Below are positions 21,357-32,700 of a stretch of DNA of 64,000 nt, piece by piece. The notes below the pieces were generated by a model. The model searched no databases. It saw nothing but the letters and a program-made list of their open reading frames with translations, and had not been told where the DNA came from. Location: the NCBI GenBank assembly GCA_019828545.1, contig JACVRA010000093.1, forward strand, positions 49,368 through 113,367, in the 5' to 3' direction. Each line of letters starts with the position of its first letter. Within the stretch, counting starts at the first letter, position 1. A program made the position numbers and the translations under genes. This DNA is from Paracamarosporium sp. OC-R06-R3 (lineage: Eukaryota > Ascomycota > Dothideomycetes > Pleosporales > Didymosphaeriaceae).

Positions 21357-23143
21357 ATGCATCGCGCAAGTTCAAGAGATCTCAACGGGTATATTTTGAT
21401 CTGATATACTTATGTTGAGCGTTGTCACGGGCTTTCTGGTGTTGTAAAGTGCAACAGCAGCTACCTTCTGTACATGATTGCTCAGGCCTTCTCTGACCTG
21501 ACTTTCGATATTTATTCGGCAGTCCAGGATGGACTCGGCAAACCCCAACGGCGGGACGGTACCTCGTCATTTCCTTGCGTCATTTCTACTTCGCCGGAGA
21601 GAAGGGGAGCAGGCCTACCTTGCATCTCACGCCGCTTTTACGACTTGCATGTTTCTTTCCTATGGACTTCGGACTGGTTGGGCTGTTCGATCTTCTCTCT
21701 GGCAGATATGCAATCACACTCGCTTCCCTTTGGATCAGTACGGTGCTCGCTTCAGCTTTTGATGGTTGTGCGCTTATGGATTCGACTATACACTTCACCT
21801 TCTTGTATCTTACTTCGGCAGCCACTTGACTTCTTAGCGGAAGCCAAGTGTGTCTGCATTTAGGTCTCAACATCACCCTCATGTATACGGAAAAGGTGGT
21901 GTTCAGGCATATTTTAGCGACTCTTACCACTGGTGGCATTATGTGTGAAGAGGGGAACGATCATACCTGGGGATGAAGGAGGGCAAGGTGGATATGATAA
22001 GCAAAAGTTGGGATCCAGGATCTAAGGGTTTCAGTGTTTGGTGCTTTTTTGGTGGGACATACATGTTCTTTTGTCAATTTGGGGATAGTGTTTTTTATGG
22101 CAGGTAGAATGGCAATTTAGGCTTCTTTGGGTCCCAGCGGGCTTAAAGAGCGTACACTCGAGAAAGCTTTCAATTGTGCTTCATGCTGATACATCAATCA
22201 CTGGGCATCGTGCGTGTTGTCTTCGTCTACATACCGGGTCTCAGTCTCCGAGAGATAGTCCCTCTCGACGTGCTGTCAAGGGAGGCTGATGTCATTTACG
22301 ACTATCAAACTCGCCTGCATTGGTGAGTCTAATTCCACTTCGGCACTACAGGAGGATGTCTTCCTAGCTTATGCACCTTTGCGTCCAGGTGACTATCACT
22401 CCTAGCTTCGGTCTTCTCTCATGCTACCACTTCATGCTATACACGACTTTGTGTCTGGTCACACCTGCAGGCATGTCTAATTTCTATCAAGGTGTGCTCG
22501 ATTTCCGAGTGTTCTACGCCACATGGCGACCAAACATTTATTTGAGACAAGAGAAGATATGGTGAAGCTAGCATGCTTGAAAGGATGCATGGTGGGATGT
22601 TGAAGAGAAGAATGTACAGCCGCATGACTAGAGACACTCGCTGTTGCATTTGCATCACGGATACATCATGAATGATCAGGTAGTCAGTCGACATAGTAAC
22701 GATGACCGCACATGGCAGCGAGGAATAACAACTAATCATTTCCTAGGGTATCATCTGTAAACGCGAAACGCCCCTGCCCATCCGTGTACTTCAAACGCCT
22801 TTTCCCAAATGCGTAAGTGACTTCATCCTGTAAAACCAAAAACAAAACACAACCTGCTGTTTACTGCAATGACGCGTTGTGTATCGACAGAGCTATGCTC
22901 TTAGCTGTTCTTCAGTAGCATGCGCGTACCCTTTCTTGAGTAGGAGTTGAAATGCTCGGAAGCAACGCGCATCGACGGTGAATACGAGAGCACGTCTAGT
23001 GCAGCGTAGCATTCGAAAACACGTCGCGCATCCACAAGCATCATCATGCGTTGTGTCGACACACGGATGCTCGAGGCCCATCTCACGCAGCTTCTGCAAA
23101 CCCTCTAAGACCGACGGCACAGGCAGGGGTTGCAGGTGCACTT
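21357..23143. other. Intergenic, 1.8 kb, 3' flanks plus one candidate small frame
   Basis: Converging 3' ends of the PUF and capping-enzyme genes. A Cys-rich minus-strand frame at 22893-23086 is listed separately. Nothing else has coding character. Confidence 0.5.
22893..23086 (-). CDS. Candidate small Cys-rich frame just downstream of the capping enzyme
   Basis: From the first ATG the frame gives 64 codons. The same frame is open for about 27 codons upstream without an ATG, almost to the stop of the capping-enzyme gene. The product has C-G-C-A-T-C and further Cys, then a helical, basic end (LLLKKGYAHATEEQLRA), and its composition looks like real protein. It could be a small gene, an alternative last exon of the upstream gene, or chance. 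No splice junction joining it to the upstream gene is convincing. Confidence 0.25.
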
Positions 23144-24460
23144 CTAATGCGATGATCCATTTACATCGTCAATACGACGCCTCTTGTTTGCGTGGTCCGG
23201 CTCCTGATATTGCCCGCCAGCTTGCATTTGCTTGACGGCTTTCTTGATTGTGCCTTCAGCATTGCGCAGATCTTGTTCGGTAACCGGATCCTCAATACTC
23301 CCTAGCACGCTCTCCACAGTGGAGATATGGTTCGCATCCGCCTTGTCATCTCGCCAGCGAGGCGTGCCATCGTCGTCTTTTTTGAACTTCCACCGTCCGT
23401 CTATGTCGCGGAAGCACTCAATGATCCTGCCGTCTAGCCGCTGGTTCAGGCGCTTCAGCATCTCCCATTCTTGTGGCGTAACATAAAGGTTATGCGCAAA
23501 TGGCCGATACTTGTTGCTCCCGTGGTTCACGAGGAGTTCGAAATTTATTGGCATGGCGTCGTAGTCTGCGATGGGGGATTGATCTTCGTCGTCTGGGGAG
23601 GCATCGATTGTAGGGAACTCGCCGAGGCGCAGTTTGAAGTCGATGGTGTTCTCGTGGGGGGGCTTCCACTTCAGGATGTGGGGATCTGTGCCAAACTCGT
23701 ACCTATGCACCCATCAGTGACCGCCCTTGCTGCCTCTTGTTGAATGGCAGACGAAGCAAGCTTACCTCGTATCCTTGCACGTGAAAATCAGACCATCGTT
23801 GCCATGCTTCAGCTTCGGCATCACCTGGTCAAAGAGGTAGGAGATGTGGTATGCTGACTGCTGCTCCTTCTCCTTGACCTGAAACGGCTCCAAAGGCATA
23901 AGCGATTTTGTCTGTGTCAAGAACGTATGCCACGGTTTTATAACGCGCTCTTTCAGCGCCCACAGGCGCTTGGAAAGCGGCTTGTCTGTGAAATTCTCCC
24001 CGTCCGCGCATAAGCAATCAAAGGCATAGAATATCAACTTAGTACTACCATCTGGATATAAATCATTTACAAGCTCGCCGTCCAGGATGGTCGAGTATAG
24101 GAAAGCCTGTCGTTGGAACGGATCACCGTGATAGGGTACATGAATCGGTGGCTTGATGTCGTAGTAGTTGTTCTTGCGATCGATGAGGAAAGTCGTGGGC
24201 TCAAATCCGGTATCCGGATTGTCGTTGAAGTGGAGGAAGAGCAAGCAGCGCAGCCCATCTGTCTTCTCGCACATGAAGTACTCGCGCTTCTGTAGCTCGG
24301 CGAGGTGTTGGCGCGCAAACGAAACAGGTTGCGCACCGGGGAAGCGCGGGTTGTCGCGGTGGACAAGGTTGGCGACAAAGTGCTTGAGGTTGATGGACTC
24401 ATCATTGGGAAGTTGGTAGCCGGGGATCGAGGGCGGCGCGGACGAGATGTGGGCGGCCAT
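23144..24460 (-). CDS. CEG1: mRNA guanylyltransferase (capping enzyme alpha subunit)
   Basis: Two exons on the minus strand, 24460-23766 and 23702-23144; the 63-bp intron splits an Arg codon. The protein has 417 residues, normal for fungal Ceg1. The covalent GMP-binding motif I is E-K-T-D-G with Lys66. Motif III (F-L-I-D-R-K-N-N-Y-Y-D-I), T-I-L-D-G-E-L-V, motif IV (D-G-L-I-F-T) and motif V (L-K-W-K-P-P) follow in order. The C-terminal OB-fold part and a basic end (NKRRRIDD) complete it. The enzyme transfers GMP to the 5' end of nascent mRNA in the nucleus, normally bound to the RNA polymerase II tail and to a separate triphosphatase. All catalytic motifs look intact. An AT-rich TATATAATA element on the minus strand lies about 40 bases before the ATG. 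Confidence 0.96.
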
Positions 24461-24769
24461 GGTACGCTGCCCTATAGACTATCGGGATAACACAGTGTAT
24501 TATATATGGTCAGTGAAAGACGGCGGAGTGGAGAGGGACGGGGCTGGCTGCGACGCAATGGAGAACGTTGAACGCGCCAAGCCGGTTCATGCAGGAACCA
24601 TGCACGTGCATTTCTCCGATGGATCTCCCAGGCACAGACCTGGATCTTTCACACTATACACAAACAATCTTTCGGTTATGCTTTTCATGCCCTGGTAAAG
24701 CGTGATAATGTACAACAGGCATCAGTACACATATTATACATAGCGCGGCACAGATTATACCATCCTCTC
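24461..24769. promoter_or_regulatory. Promoter of the capping enzyme and 3' flank of CBP3-like gene
   Basis: 309 bases between two minus-strand genes. On the minus strand a TATATAATA-like element sits at about 24498-24507. Nothing else recognised. Confidence 0.4.
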
Positions 24770-25840
24770 TCAAGTTCTAGAGGCATCCCCAACCATCGAT
24801 CTGCTCTGCGTCTTGACCACCTTGTCCTCTTGCTCAGGGCCACCAGAGAACGTCCATTTCCCATTTGCCACCTCATCATCGCTCGCCATGTCCAGTCTCC
24901 GCAGCTCCCTTCTCATATACCCCACAATCTGCGCCAGCTTTTCAAAGTCGACGTCCTCTCTACCACCGAACACATTCCGCCAAATTGCTGTTGCTAATAC
25001 TGCATCTCCCTTGACTATGCCTTCATCGTAAGACAAAAGTACGGCGCGCCATTGCGAAAAGATATCCTTGAGGTATTTTTGGCGTAGCGAGTTCGAGTGG
25101 AGTTTGTGCCAGACTACGAGACGGTCCTCGGCGGCGTAAAAAGCGTGGTTGGTGAGATGTTGGATCCAGACGGGTGCGTGTGTCGTGGGGAACATGCGGA
25201 AGCGAACCTGTAGCAGATACATGTGGATGAAAGTGACTTGCGCCCAGTTGATGAAGGTTGGCGCAAGGCCGAGCTCTGCAACCGTCAGTGACTTGTACAT
25301 GCAAACATGTTGTTTGAAGACCATACCTTTGAACCACCAGCTCTCACTCACGCCCAAATGCGCTCCCGTCTCATCTCGAGGTATTTCTTCGTTTTTCTCG
25401 AGAGCTTGCGGTATGGTGTAATCAGCATGCCGCGTACACTCCTTCATCAGTTGCTGGGTCGCAGCATATGCAACGTATGTCTCTGTCATCAGCGGCGCTT
25501 TCTCGCGCAGCTTGGCGGCTATTCCACGCAGCGGGCTTCCTGCGCTATCCACCGGGTTGCGACTTGAACTGAGCTTTCCCGAAGGGGCTGCAGGCTGCGA
25601 GATTGGCTGCGACGCCGAAAGAGAAATTGTCGCATGGTATGAACTCGGTGCGGACGTCGAGAGATTTCGCGCGGCTTCCGTTCGATGGAGGTTCGACGCT
25701 TTACGAGGCGAACGGCTGGCCTGTATTGGTCAGGGCATATTCGCAGTTCGACGCTTTAGACCTACCCGGAGTAATGAAGACGATTGCCTCGAAAGCGCCC
25801 TCGAGCAGGCTTTGCACGTATAACTGGAAGCCATGACCAT
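24770..25840 (-). CDS. CBP3: Ubiquinol-cytochrome c chaperone Cbp3 (mitochondrial)
   Basis: Three exons on the minus strand: 25840-25766, 25720-25327 and 25275-24770, with introns of 45 and 51 bp, 324 residues. The first exon encodes a Ser/Arg-rich N terminus without acidic residues (MVMASSYTCKACSRALSRQS), a typical mitochondrial presequence that continues into exon 2. The conserved chaperone domain covers about residues 95-290, with F-K-E-L-G-L-A-P-T-F-I-N-W-A-Q-V-T formed across the second junction, then I-H-M-Y-L-L-Q-V-R-F-R. Yeast Cbp3 works with Cbp6 at the mitoribosome exit to help cytochrome b synthesis and bc1 complex assembly. Without the first exon the frame has no ATG before conserved sequence, which supports the upstream start. 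A second Met two codons later could also be used. Confidence 0.88.
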
Positions 25841-26243
25841 GAAAGCTGTCGTGGTGTGAGTGAAGGCGCTGTCGCCCCTGCCAAAAAGTTAGACGCGAGT
25901 CGCGCCTTCCGTAACGCACGGATCCATGACTTCACCACTCCGGACGGCCTCAACGCCAATCATCGCATCACGATTTCATCTGTTCAGCAGCCACAATGTA
26001 TAACCGCTTCGTCGCCGTACAAATGCTGTCGCTAGAATACCTTTTTGTTTCCGATTCATCGCATAGCTAACATGAACCGTCTTTACTCTATGCATGGCGC
26101 TTTTAAAGTCGCGGTATATAGCTGTGGATACCATGAACATCCTACCACACTGAAGTCTCGTGAACACATGTCTTGCCTAACACCTTGTTCAACTCGCAGC
26201 AGCCTGCTATTCAATCCGATTCGCATTGACATATCATACCACA
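25841..26243. other. Intergenic, promoter of CBP3-like gene
   Basis: 403 bases upstream of a minus-strand gene and downstream of another. No recognised elements beyond AT-rich stretches near 26100 and 26225. Confidence 0.4.
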
Positions 26244-26846
26244 TCAAAGCTTCAGACCACCCTCCAAGCTCTCCGCCAGCTGCTTCATGACATCGACTTG
26301 CTCTTCTGATAGATGGATTTTTCCCATCATGTCGCTCAGATCATTACCATCATCATCATCCTCCTTCTTCTCACTGTCTAGATGTCGATAAATCATGCAC
26401 GCATGCATGATCCCAAACACAATCGCCGCATTTTCACGCGTATGGTTCCACCACGGCATATTACACTCGCGCGCCGCTTCGCTCAACAGATCAATCAGCA
26501 GCTTACGCTCCATCACAGTACCAATTTGCACTGGTAACATTTCAATAAGCCGAAATACATCATCAAGAAAGCTGGGAGCCGGGGGGAATATGAGGCAAGA
26601 GGCCTCAAATCCCTTTTGCAGGATGGACACTTGGAACTTGATCACCTTCGCATCACCGTCACCGCGGAGGTACTTGACATATTCATATATCCAGGCTTCG
26701 ACGTGTGATGCAGGGCCGTTGGAGAGAATGTACTTCACTTGGTTTTGGATGCTGTAGTGGATCTGTGCAGCATGGCAAGCGGTTGTGGTGCAGGCTTGGG
26801 TGACGGTTGAGGTAGAAACAACGAGGAGCTGAGGGCAAATTGCCAT
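26244..26846 (-). CDS. Unknown soluble protein, 200 aa
   Basis: Single exon from the ATG at 26846. An earlier in-frame ATG exists at 26960, but a TATA-like element at 26970-26978 is only 10 bases before it, so the later start is more likely. The product starts MAICPQLLVVSTSTVTQACT, a weakly hydrophobic stretch that could be a poor signal peptide. The rest is mixed helical sequence with an acidic EKKEDDDDG loop near residue 160 and a C-terminal helix (EEQVDVMKQLAESLEGGLKL). I recognise no family or catalytic motif. Codon use is ordinary. Expression is plausible given the TATA element, but function is unknown. Confidence 0.6.
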   Translation of the reverse strand: MAICPQLLVVSTSTVTQACTTTACHAAQIHYSIQNQVKYILSNGPASHVEAWIYEYVKYLRGDGDAKVIKFQVSILQKGFEASCLIFPPAPSFLDDVFRLIEMLPVQIGTVMERKLLIDLLSEAARECNMPWWNHTRENAAIVFGIMHACMIYRHLDSEKKEDDDDGNDLSDMMGKIHLSEEQVDVMKQLAESLEGGLKL

Positions 26847-29052
26847 GGTAGGCTCAACCTTGGATTTGATTGGCGGTGAGGGGTTGTGGTGGCAAGGTTG
26901 ATACTGAGATGGATCAGAGTGACTAAGTGTGAGTATCTGTGAAACTAACAGCCCCGGCATGTGCAAGTATTATATATACGCGAGCTCCGTACTTGATTGG
27001 CTCAAATATTATCATACAATACAATATTTCCATGTTGAAGAGTGTGGTGAATCAAGCTTTCACTTCAGCGGGCTTCACATTGTGTCTCTTTAACCTCTGT
27101 TGACACGCAATGCTTAGTAGATGATAGCTGGAACGTGCGACATCGTACCTCAATGAGTTTCATAATTAACGACCAACGACGGTCGTACAGCAACCAGGAC
27201 CAAAGCATAGATGTGGCAACCTGCGTACGGAGATGCGAGGCTAACGGACGAACTACTTCTACAACAGGACTCGCTATTTCTTTATGATGATGTGTAATAG
27301 CCTAACAATGCCCTCATCGCACCTTATACACTATATGGATGAATTGAGTCACAAAAGTCATCCGAGGGGAATTGTACCGTCAGGATAAGAGGCGCGCTTT
27401 GACATATACTCAGCAATGGCTTACTAATTTCCTTGGCTTTTTGGTGTCCAGCGATGTCATGTCCAGCAATGGCAAGGTGGAGCGACAGTCAGTATGTTTT
27501 GCTCTAGCAAACTGATACCCATGTGCATCGTTCCAGTCGGCCAAGGTCTACGTCGCACGCTCCTTGTGTTCTTTCGGCGAACTTCAATACAGAAATCGTC
27601 TGTGGTGAGAAAGACCCCATCTTTCTCTGGAGTGATGAGGTTTGAGGATGGGTCATTGTGGATCAAGGCGATCTTGATTGTGATGATATCGATGTGTGGA
27701 GTAGATGCAAGGCACACAATGACTTAAGCCATGATCGACTCGGCATCTTTTGTTCGCCTGGTTACCATTGCGGATACAGCCACATAGACGATGTGACACT
27801 TTGTAGTAATGTTGATGCAAAGGTATAGCGCCAATCAAAACACAGGACCCCTGGCCGAGCGTTCAAGTAGTCAAGATGCACTTCACCTCTTTGTCACTTC
27901 AATGAGTCCACGTGAAATCTATACCGACGTATTATTGTTAACAGTATAAATAGCCATATACAAGAGCAAAGGCCGTTTTGATGGCCCCACTTAATTGTGG
28001 CCGATGCTTTGGGCCGATGACGTGAAGCACGGCAATTGCTTCGTATCCACAGGCAAGAAGTGGTACTATGACTGGGACAACATTAACCATATGCATCTAA
28101 CGGTCCAACACAAGTTCTTCTGTATTACAATTTTTTCAGCGTAGGAGATTAACGAATCACGGCACGCGAACGATGACCATGACAGTAAGGAGGCAGGGTT
28201 GTCGGGGATGATACCACACCATAACCCGAACAACTATACGACGACTATCAGGGCAAGATAAGTTCCTGGTGATTTAGAGTACATGGTATATTATATAAAG
28301 CTTGAGTGTAGAGAGGATCCCCGCTTGAAGGATAAAATACCAGCATGCGCATCACTACAGTCTTAAGAAACTAGAAAAACGGGTTTCCAGTAACTAGATG
28401 GGTGAGGTATATGATAGTCTACTTCAAGTATCTTTTGAGATGATCATCATCTATTGTGATGTTCATGTAACCGGTTGTCCACCCGCCGCTTCATCTTGAT
28501 GTCGTTGTACTCGAATAAGAAAGCTCTAGAACATTGAATTCAAACCCCATCTTGTAGGAGGAATACCGCACGAGTCTGTGTCTTGTAGTCTTGTAAACGT
28601 TAATATTTCCGTATCAAGATGAGAACCTTCTGGGCGAGGGTGGTAATCTTCGAATTTCGACCAGACTTCAGCCCGGGAAGCCATGTTCTAGCGTGCGAAT
28701 GGTAATAGAATCGGCCCCATCATTGCATTGTAACAATTTTGATATATTGGTGACCTTTCAGTGTACACATTGTTTAGTTGAGGTCTGTGGACCGTTTGCG
28801 TTATGGAGGACCCGTCTCTGCGTCCTATTGCTGGTGACCTTACTTTCGTCCCGCACCCTATATTAGATTAGACACTGCTGCGATTGCATCCCTCGCTTGA
28901 CCATGATACTCCGGTTCCACCCAACACAAATTACATCCTTGCCCCAACTAATTAGCGCCTAGCACCCCTTGTTCTTCCAGCTCTACTACTCGAGAACACT
29001 TTCTCTCATTGCTGTGGATAATCCACCTCGGCGACTGAAACGTTAACGCACT
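26847..29052. other. Gene-poor spacer, 2.2 kb
   Basis: AT-rich with scattered TATA-like strings (27945, 28293) but no gene I can support. Two minus-strand frames around 27457-27838 lack splice or family evidence. The region just before 29053 is the promoter of the secreted gene. Confidence 0.5.
26970..26978 (-). promoter_or_regulatory. TATA box of the 200-aa unknown gene
   Basis: Minus-strand TATATATAA, 124 bases before the chosen ATG at 26846. It argues against the ATG at 26960. Confidence 0.45.
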
Positions 29053-29727
29053 ATGCAGCTTGCCTTATTGACACACCTCACGCGTGTCTTCACTTTCTTG
29101 GCTGCTCTCGTTCATCTTGTCTCAGCAAACTTCGATCTATACCACGTGCATAGTATAGATGCTACAGGGACCTGCCCCGGTTCGGAGATCAACGTCTGGA
29201 AACTTGTGACTGACGACCCCTCGTGTGACCAAATCGATCTCTACGCCGGCTGGCAGGATTCGAGTGACCTGAGCTACGGTCGACTTGGCATCCGTTGCGA
29301 AGGCAAGTGTGGCTTCAACGATGTAAGTTTCGAGTCTAAACCAAATACTTGAAATTGTCGGGGAGGATCCGAATTTTGCCGCAATGGCTTGCTAACACCG
29401 TCTTAGCCACCGTGGCCCGACGTCAAGCTTATCGAGATGCACTTCACTAACCACCCTCTCTACTATTTCACCATTTGCAAAGATAAGAGTCGTACTGTCG
29501 ACGGCGCGTGGCGGTGGACTTTGTTCGGCACAGCGGGGGATTAGTACGGAGAGTGTTTTGCGTATGGAGACCACGACTTCAGTTGTAAATGGCCCGACAA
29601 AAACGTGTCACTGAACGGCAAGCGCAAGTTCCGCTGCTTGGCCCAGGTCGATGCCAACGCGATCAACGAATTCTACAAGAAGGACCCGCATGATGCCGTC
29701 GACACTTCGACGCAGTCGCCTGGATAG
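29053..29727 (+). pseudogene. Small secreted Cys-rich protein gene with an in-frame TAG
   Basis: Exon 1 is 29053-29322, with a clean signal peptide (MQLALLTHLTRVFTFLAALV...SA) and four Cys in the first 90 residues. An intron at 29323-29406 (gtaagt...cttag, 84 bp) joins in phase to exon 2. The exon 2 frame runs 45 codons, meets TAG at 29542-29544, and then stays open and protein-like for 60 more codons to a second TAG at 29725. The part after the stop is Cys-, Lys- and Asp-rich and clearly in the same frame. Three explanations are possible: a nonsense mutation (a CAG to TAG change would fit repeat-induced or deamination mutation), a 48-bp intron with a weak GTCGAC donor ending exactly at this TAG, or stop-codon readthrough. 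The gene has the style of an apoplastic effector or surface protein, but no family is recognised. Confidence 0.6.
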
Positions 29728-32700
29728 CTTGAGGCTACTAAACACTCAGTATATATGACATAACACAGGAGACTTGGAACTATGGAGAGAGTCTCAGTGC
29801 TATTATTTTCAACTTTCAGGGGGGTTTGTATGGAGGCATAGATTGGGTTCTAGCTACCAGAGAGTAAGATATGAGAAATAGATGGATGTCAATCAGGGAC
29901 CAAGAAAATTTCTCCCTGACCCAGAACTGTCTCTGCTCAAAACAAATCATCGTACGTGATATGAAAATTGACCTCACCTCCGTCTTTCCCATGACCTCTC
30001 GAATCTAGAGGTCGATCAAATTGAAAGCCCGCTAGCCGTGCGAATGCAAAGCTAGATAGCCAAAGTGAGGTCCTGCAAGAACATAGAGATCATGGCTGGC
30101 ATGTATACATCGAATACAGCATCAGATCCTGGATCTATTATGACAAAAGAGCGCGGAGGATTGCATGACGCGTTCACGAGAATGAGTGAGGTGAACAGTC
30201 GATAAATGCATAGGTAGCTATGATCAACCATAAGCCTTACGTATTCCCCGCTTTCTACCTGTCTGACATTTTCTGATTGCTCATCTTCCTACATATTGAC
30301 GCCGTTTCGGTATTGTAATATGTTGACTCTCATACAGTACTGATTCTTGAGGAAGCTGTGAATCAACCACACGGTTGCCGGCAGTGTGTATATCAGATCT
30401 TGCACGGCTCTGGCTGACCTACGAGGAGGGTATATGCCCTTCACCAATTTATTTCCATCAACAACACAGAGCACCAGCCAGTTGATGCCACAAGATCACG
30501 AGAGATACATGAGTGGCTGTAAGAACCTCCAGTCGCACAGTAGGCAAGACCATGGTTTAAATTTATATACCGCAGACCCCTCGGAAATCTCCGCAAACCC
30601 ATATGGCTCACAATTCGCTTCATATGAATCGCCAATGAGCAAACACTTGCGTGTAAACATTGCTATGCACCTCTGACGTGTGTGGCTGCGGCTCTGTGGA
30701 TACTGAACCTGTGGCGCACATGGCGCATGGTCTAACCTCCACTTTATTACCATCTATTCCTGTTCCTCCGTGTCAGGAAATTTGGCCGTGCCTGGGAAAG
30801 TCGCGCGAACCATGGTTCGGATGAAACCTGGCATTGGTGTTGTGCCTGGATCTATCGACAGCACGGAGATCTGCTGTTACCCCTGGGTTATACTTTAGGC
30901 CAAATGCCCTCGTGTTGCAGATATCGCAAGCGTGATCGAAAAAAAAGGGATGAACAAATTAGGAAGTGAGGAAGAAAGATGTGTGATGTCGCATCTTTGA
31001 ACGTAACGACGGAACACGTCTACGTCTATACATCTAGCAGTCCACAAAAGCCAAGCTGTACTTCCGCGCCTTCCTGTGATGTAAGCTTGTCACATCGCTA
31101 GACAAAGTCTCCGGGCAAGGCCACCACCCAAATGCGTCAAGCACTCATCCCCATCTGGCCCTATTTACCCAAAATGTAACCAAGGACACGGATGTGACGG
31201 ATGGGCAGCCCTCTAGACCACGCTTGAGGCGGATCATCCGTGAATAGGGGACACAAAATCCACACATATCGGCAATTTCGAGTCCAGAAGGTCATCAGTG
31301 AGGTTGCTTGTCGCTAGAAGGACGCTAAATAGCTGCTAGAAGGCATCGTTCAAAGTTTACACAAGCGCGAGATGGCTGACGGGAAATGCCGCGATTGGAT
31401 AATCGGTAGTGGGAGTGACGCTGGAAAAAAACCTGTTGAACATACAGAGATAGTTGTCGTGGTCATGATACGATGGTGAAGTCGAGAAGAGAAAACGCGG
31501 CAGATGAGAGAAATAGAAAGGGTAGTGGGGAGTCGATTCTGGAACTAGTGAGGAGCAGCAGAGGAAGAAGGGTCCAAGCCACACCCGGTCAGTATGTTTC
31601 ATCATCAATTCTCCAGCCTGTCAATTCCTTCTAGAAAGCCCGAGGAAATACGGTATTTACGCGGTTTCGGGAAGAAAACACCACCGGTGTGTATGCCGAT
31701 CTTCTTAGACCGACATTAGCGCATATGATAGATGGATTTCAAGGCGGAGTAAAATGGCCCGTAGCGCGTCTAGAAATCTTCGAGAGGAGTACACTATACT
31801 AATACCCAATATTGAGGCGGTGGCCACTTTGTGCTACGTTCGTAACGAGCGTTATGAGCGCCAGGCGTCTGGGGAGATGGTCGGTTTTCTTCAACGCAAG
31901 AATAGTTCGACCAGATCATGATAGAAAACCGGGGAGTGATAGGGGTTCGTGAAGTCGAACGCTTTGAAAACTGTTGAAGTCGTGCCACATTTTGATAACA
32001 AGACAGCTATGGGTCTGAGTTTGTGACATGAAGCGCAAGGTGGACTCAATCCCCCCTCAAACGCTCGCCGTGGACAGCGTTGAACAACGGCGAATCGCGA
32101 CCATGGCCGGTGCTCCGTACCGAGATCACACGTGGTCATGCACCATTTCATGCCGCCAGTGTCCACCCTTCATAAACTATAAAACGCCACATGTAATAGG
32201 ACAGTTGCTGTGAGAGGAGGGGTGGAACGCATGGCGAGCACAGACAATCGACGATGAGGCTTCCAGAAGATTTCGACGGGAGGCCTAGAAAGCCTGAATA
32301 ACGTGCTTGCCTGGACTCCTCGGTTGCGTAAGTTGTTCCATTTTGCAATGTAGAAGAAGGGCCAACATGGAACAACCGACGGTTGGAACGCAGGGCGCAG
32401 GGGCTTTCGAAGAGATGACGTTGGATTACAGTTCGGTTGTGCCCGAGTCGACCCCGGATCTGGAGATCGCAAACAGAGCAGCGACCATTGATCTGCTTCT
32501 GTCCGAGATGTGAAGAATGAAGCGAACTTGCCGAGCCAGGCTCAGTGACCGCCCGCGGGATTATACGGTGTCGATGTGATGCTGCCAGTCGCGGGGAATA
32601 TAGAGAGTGCGTCTGGGAAGCAGCACAGTTCGTACGTTCTACCCATGGCGTTTTTACCTTTGTAAAAAGAGCCTTGTGGCTGTTCGTCATGTCAATGTGT

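Noticed and set aside
27457..27838. Two adjacent minus-strand frames that might be exons of one small gene
   Set aside because: No ATG with signal peptide, no matching splice phases and no family resemblance.
29993..30013. Perfect 7-bp inverted repeat GACCTCT/AGAGGTC
   Set aside because: Short hairpin without a T-run or neighbouring gene end; expected by chance at this length scale.
30386..30676. 96-codon plus-strand frame
   Set aside because: No splice or domain evidence; overlapping frames on the other strand are equally long.
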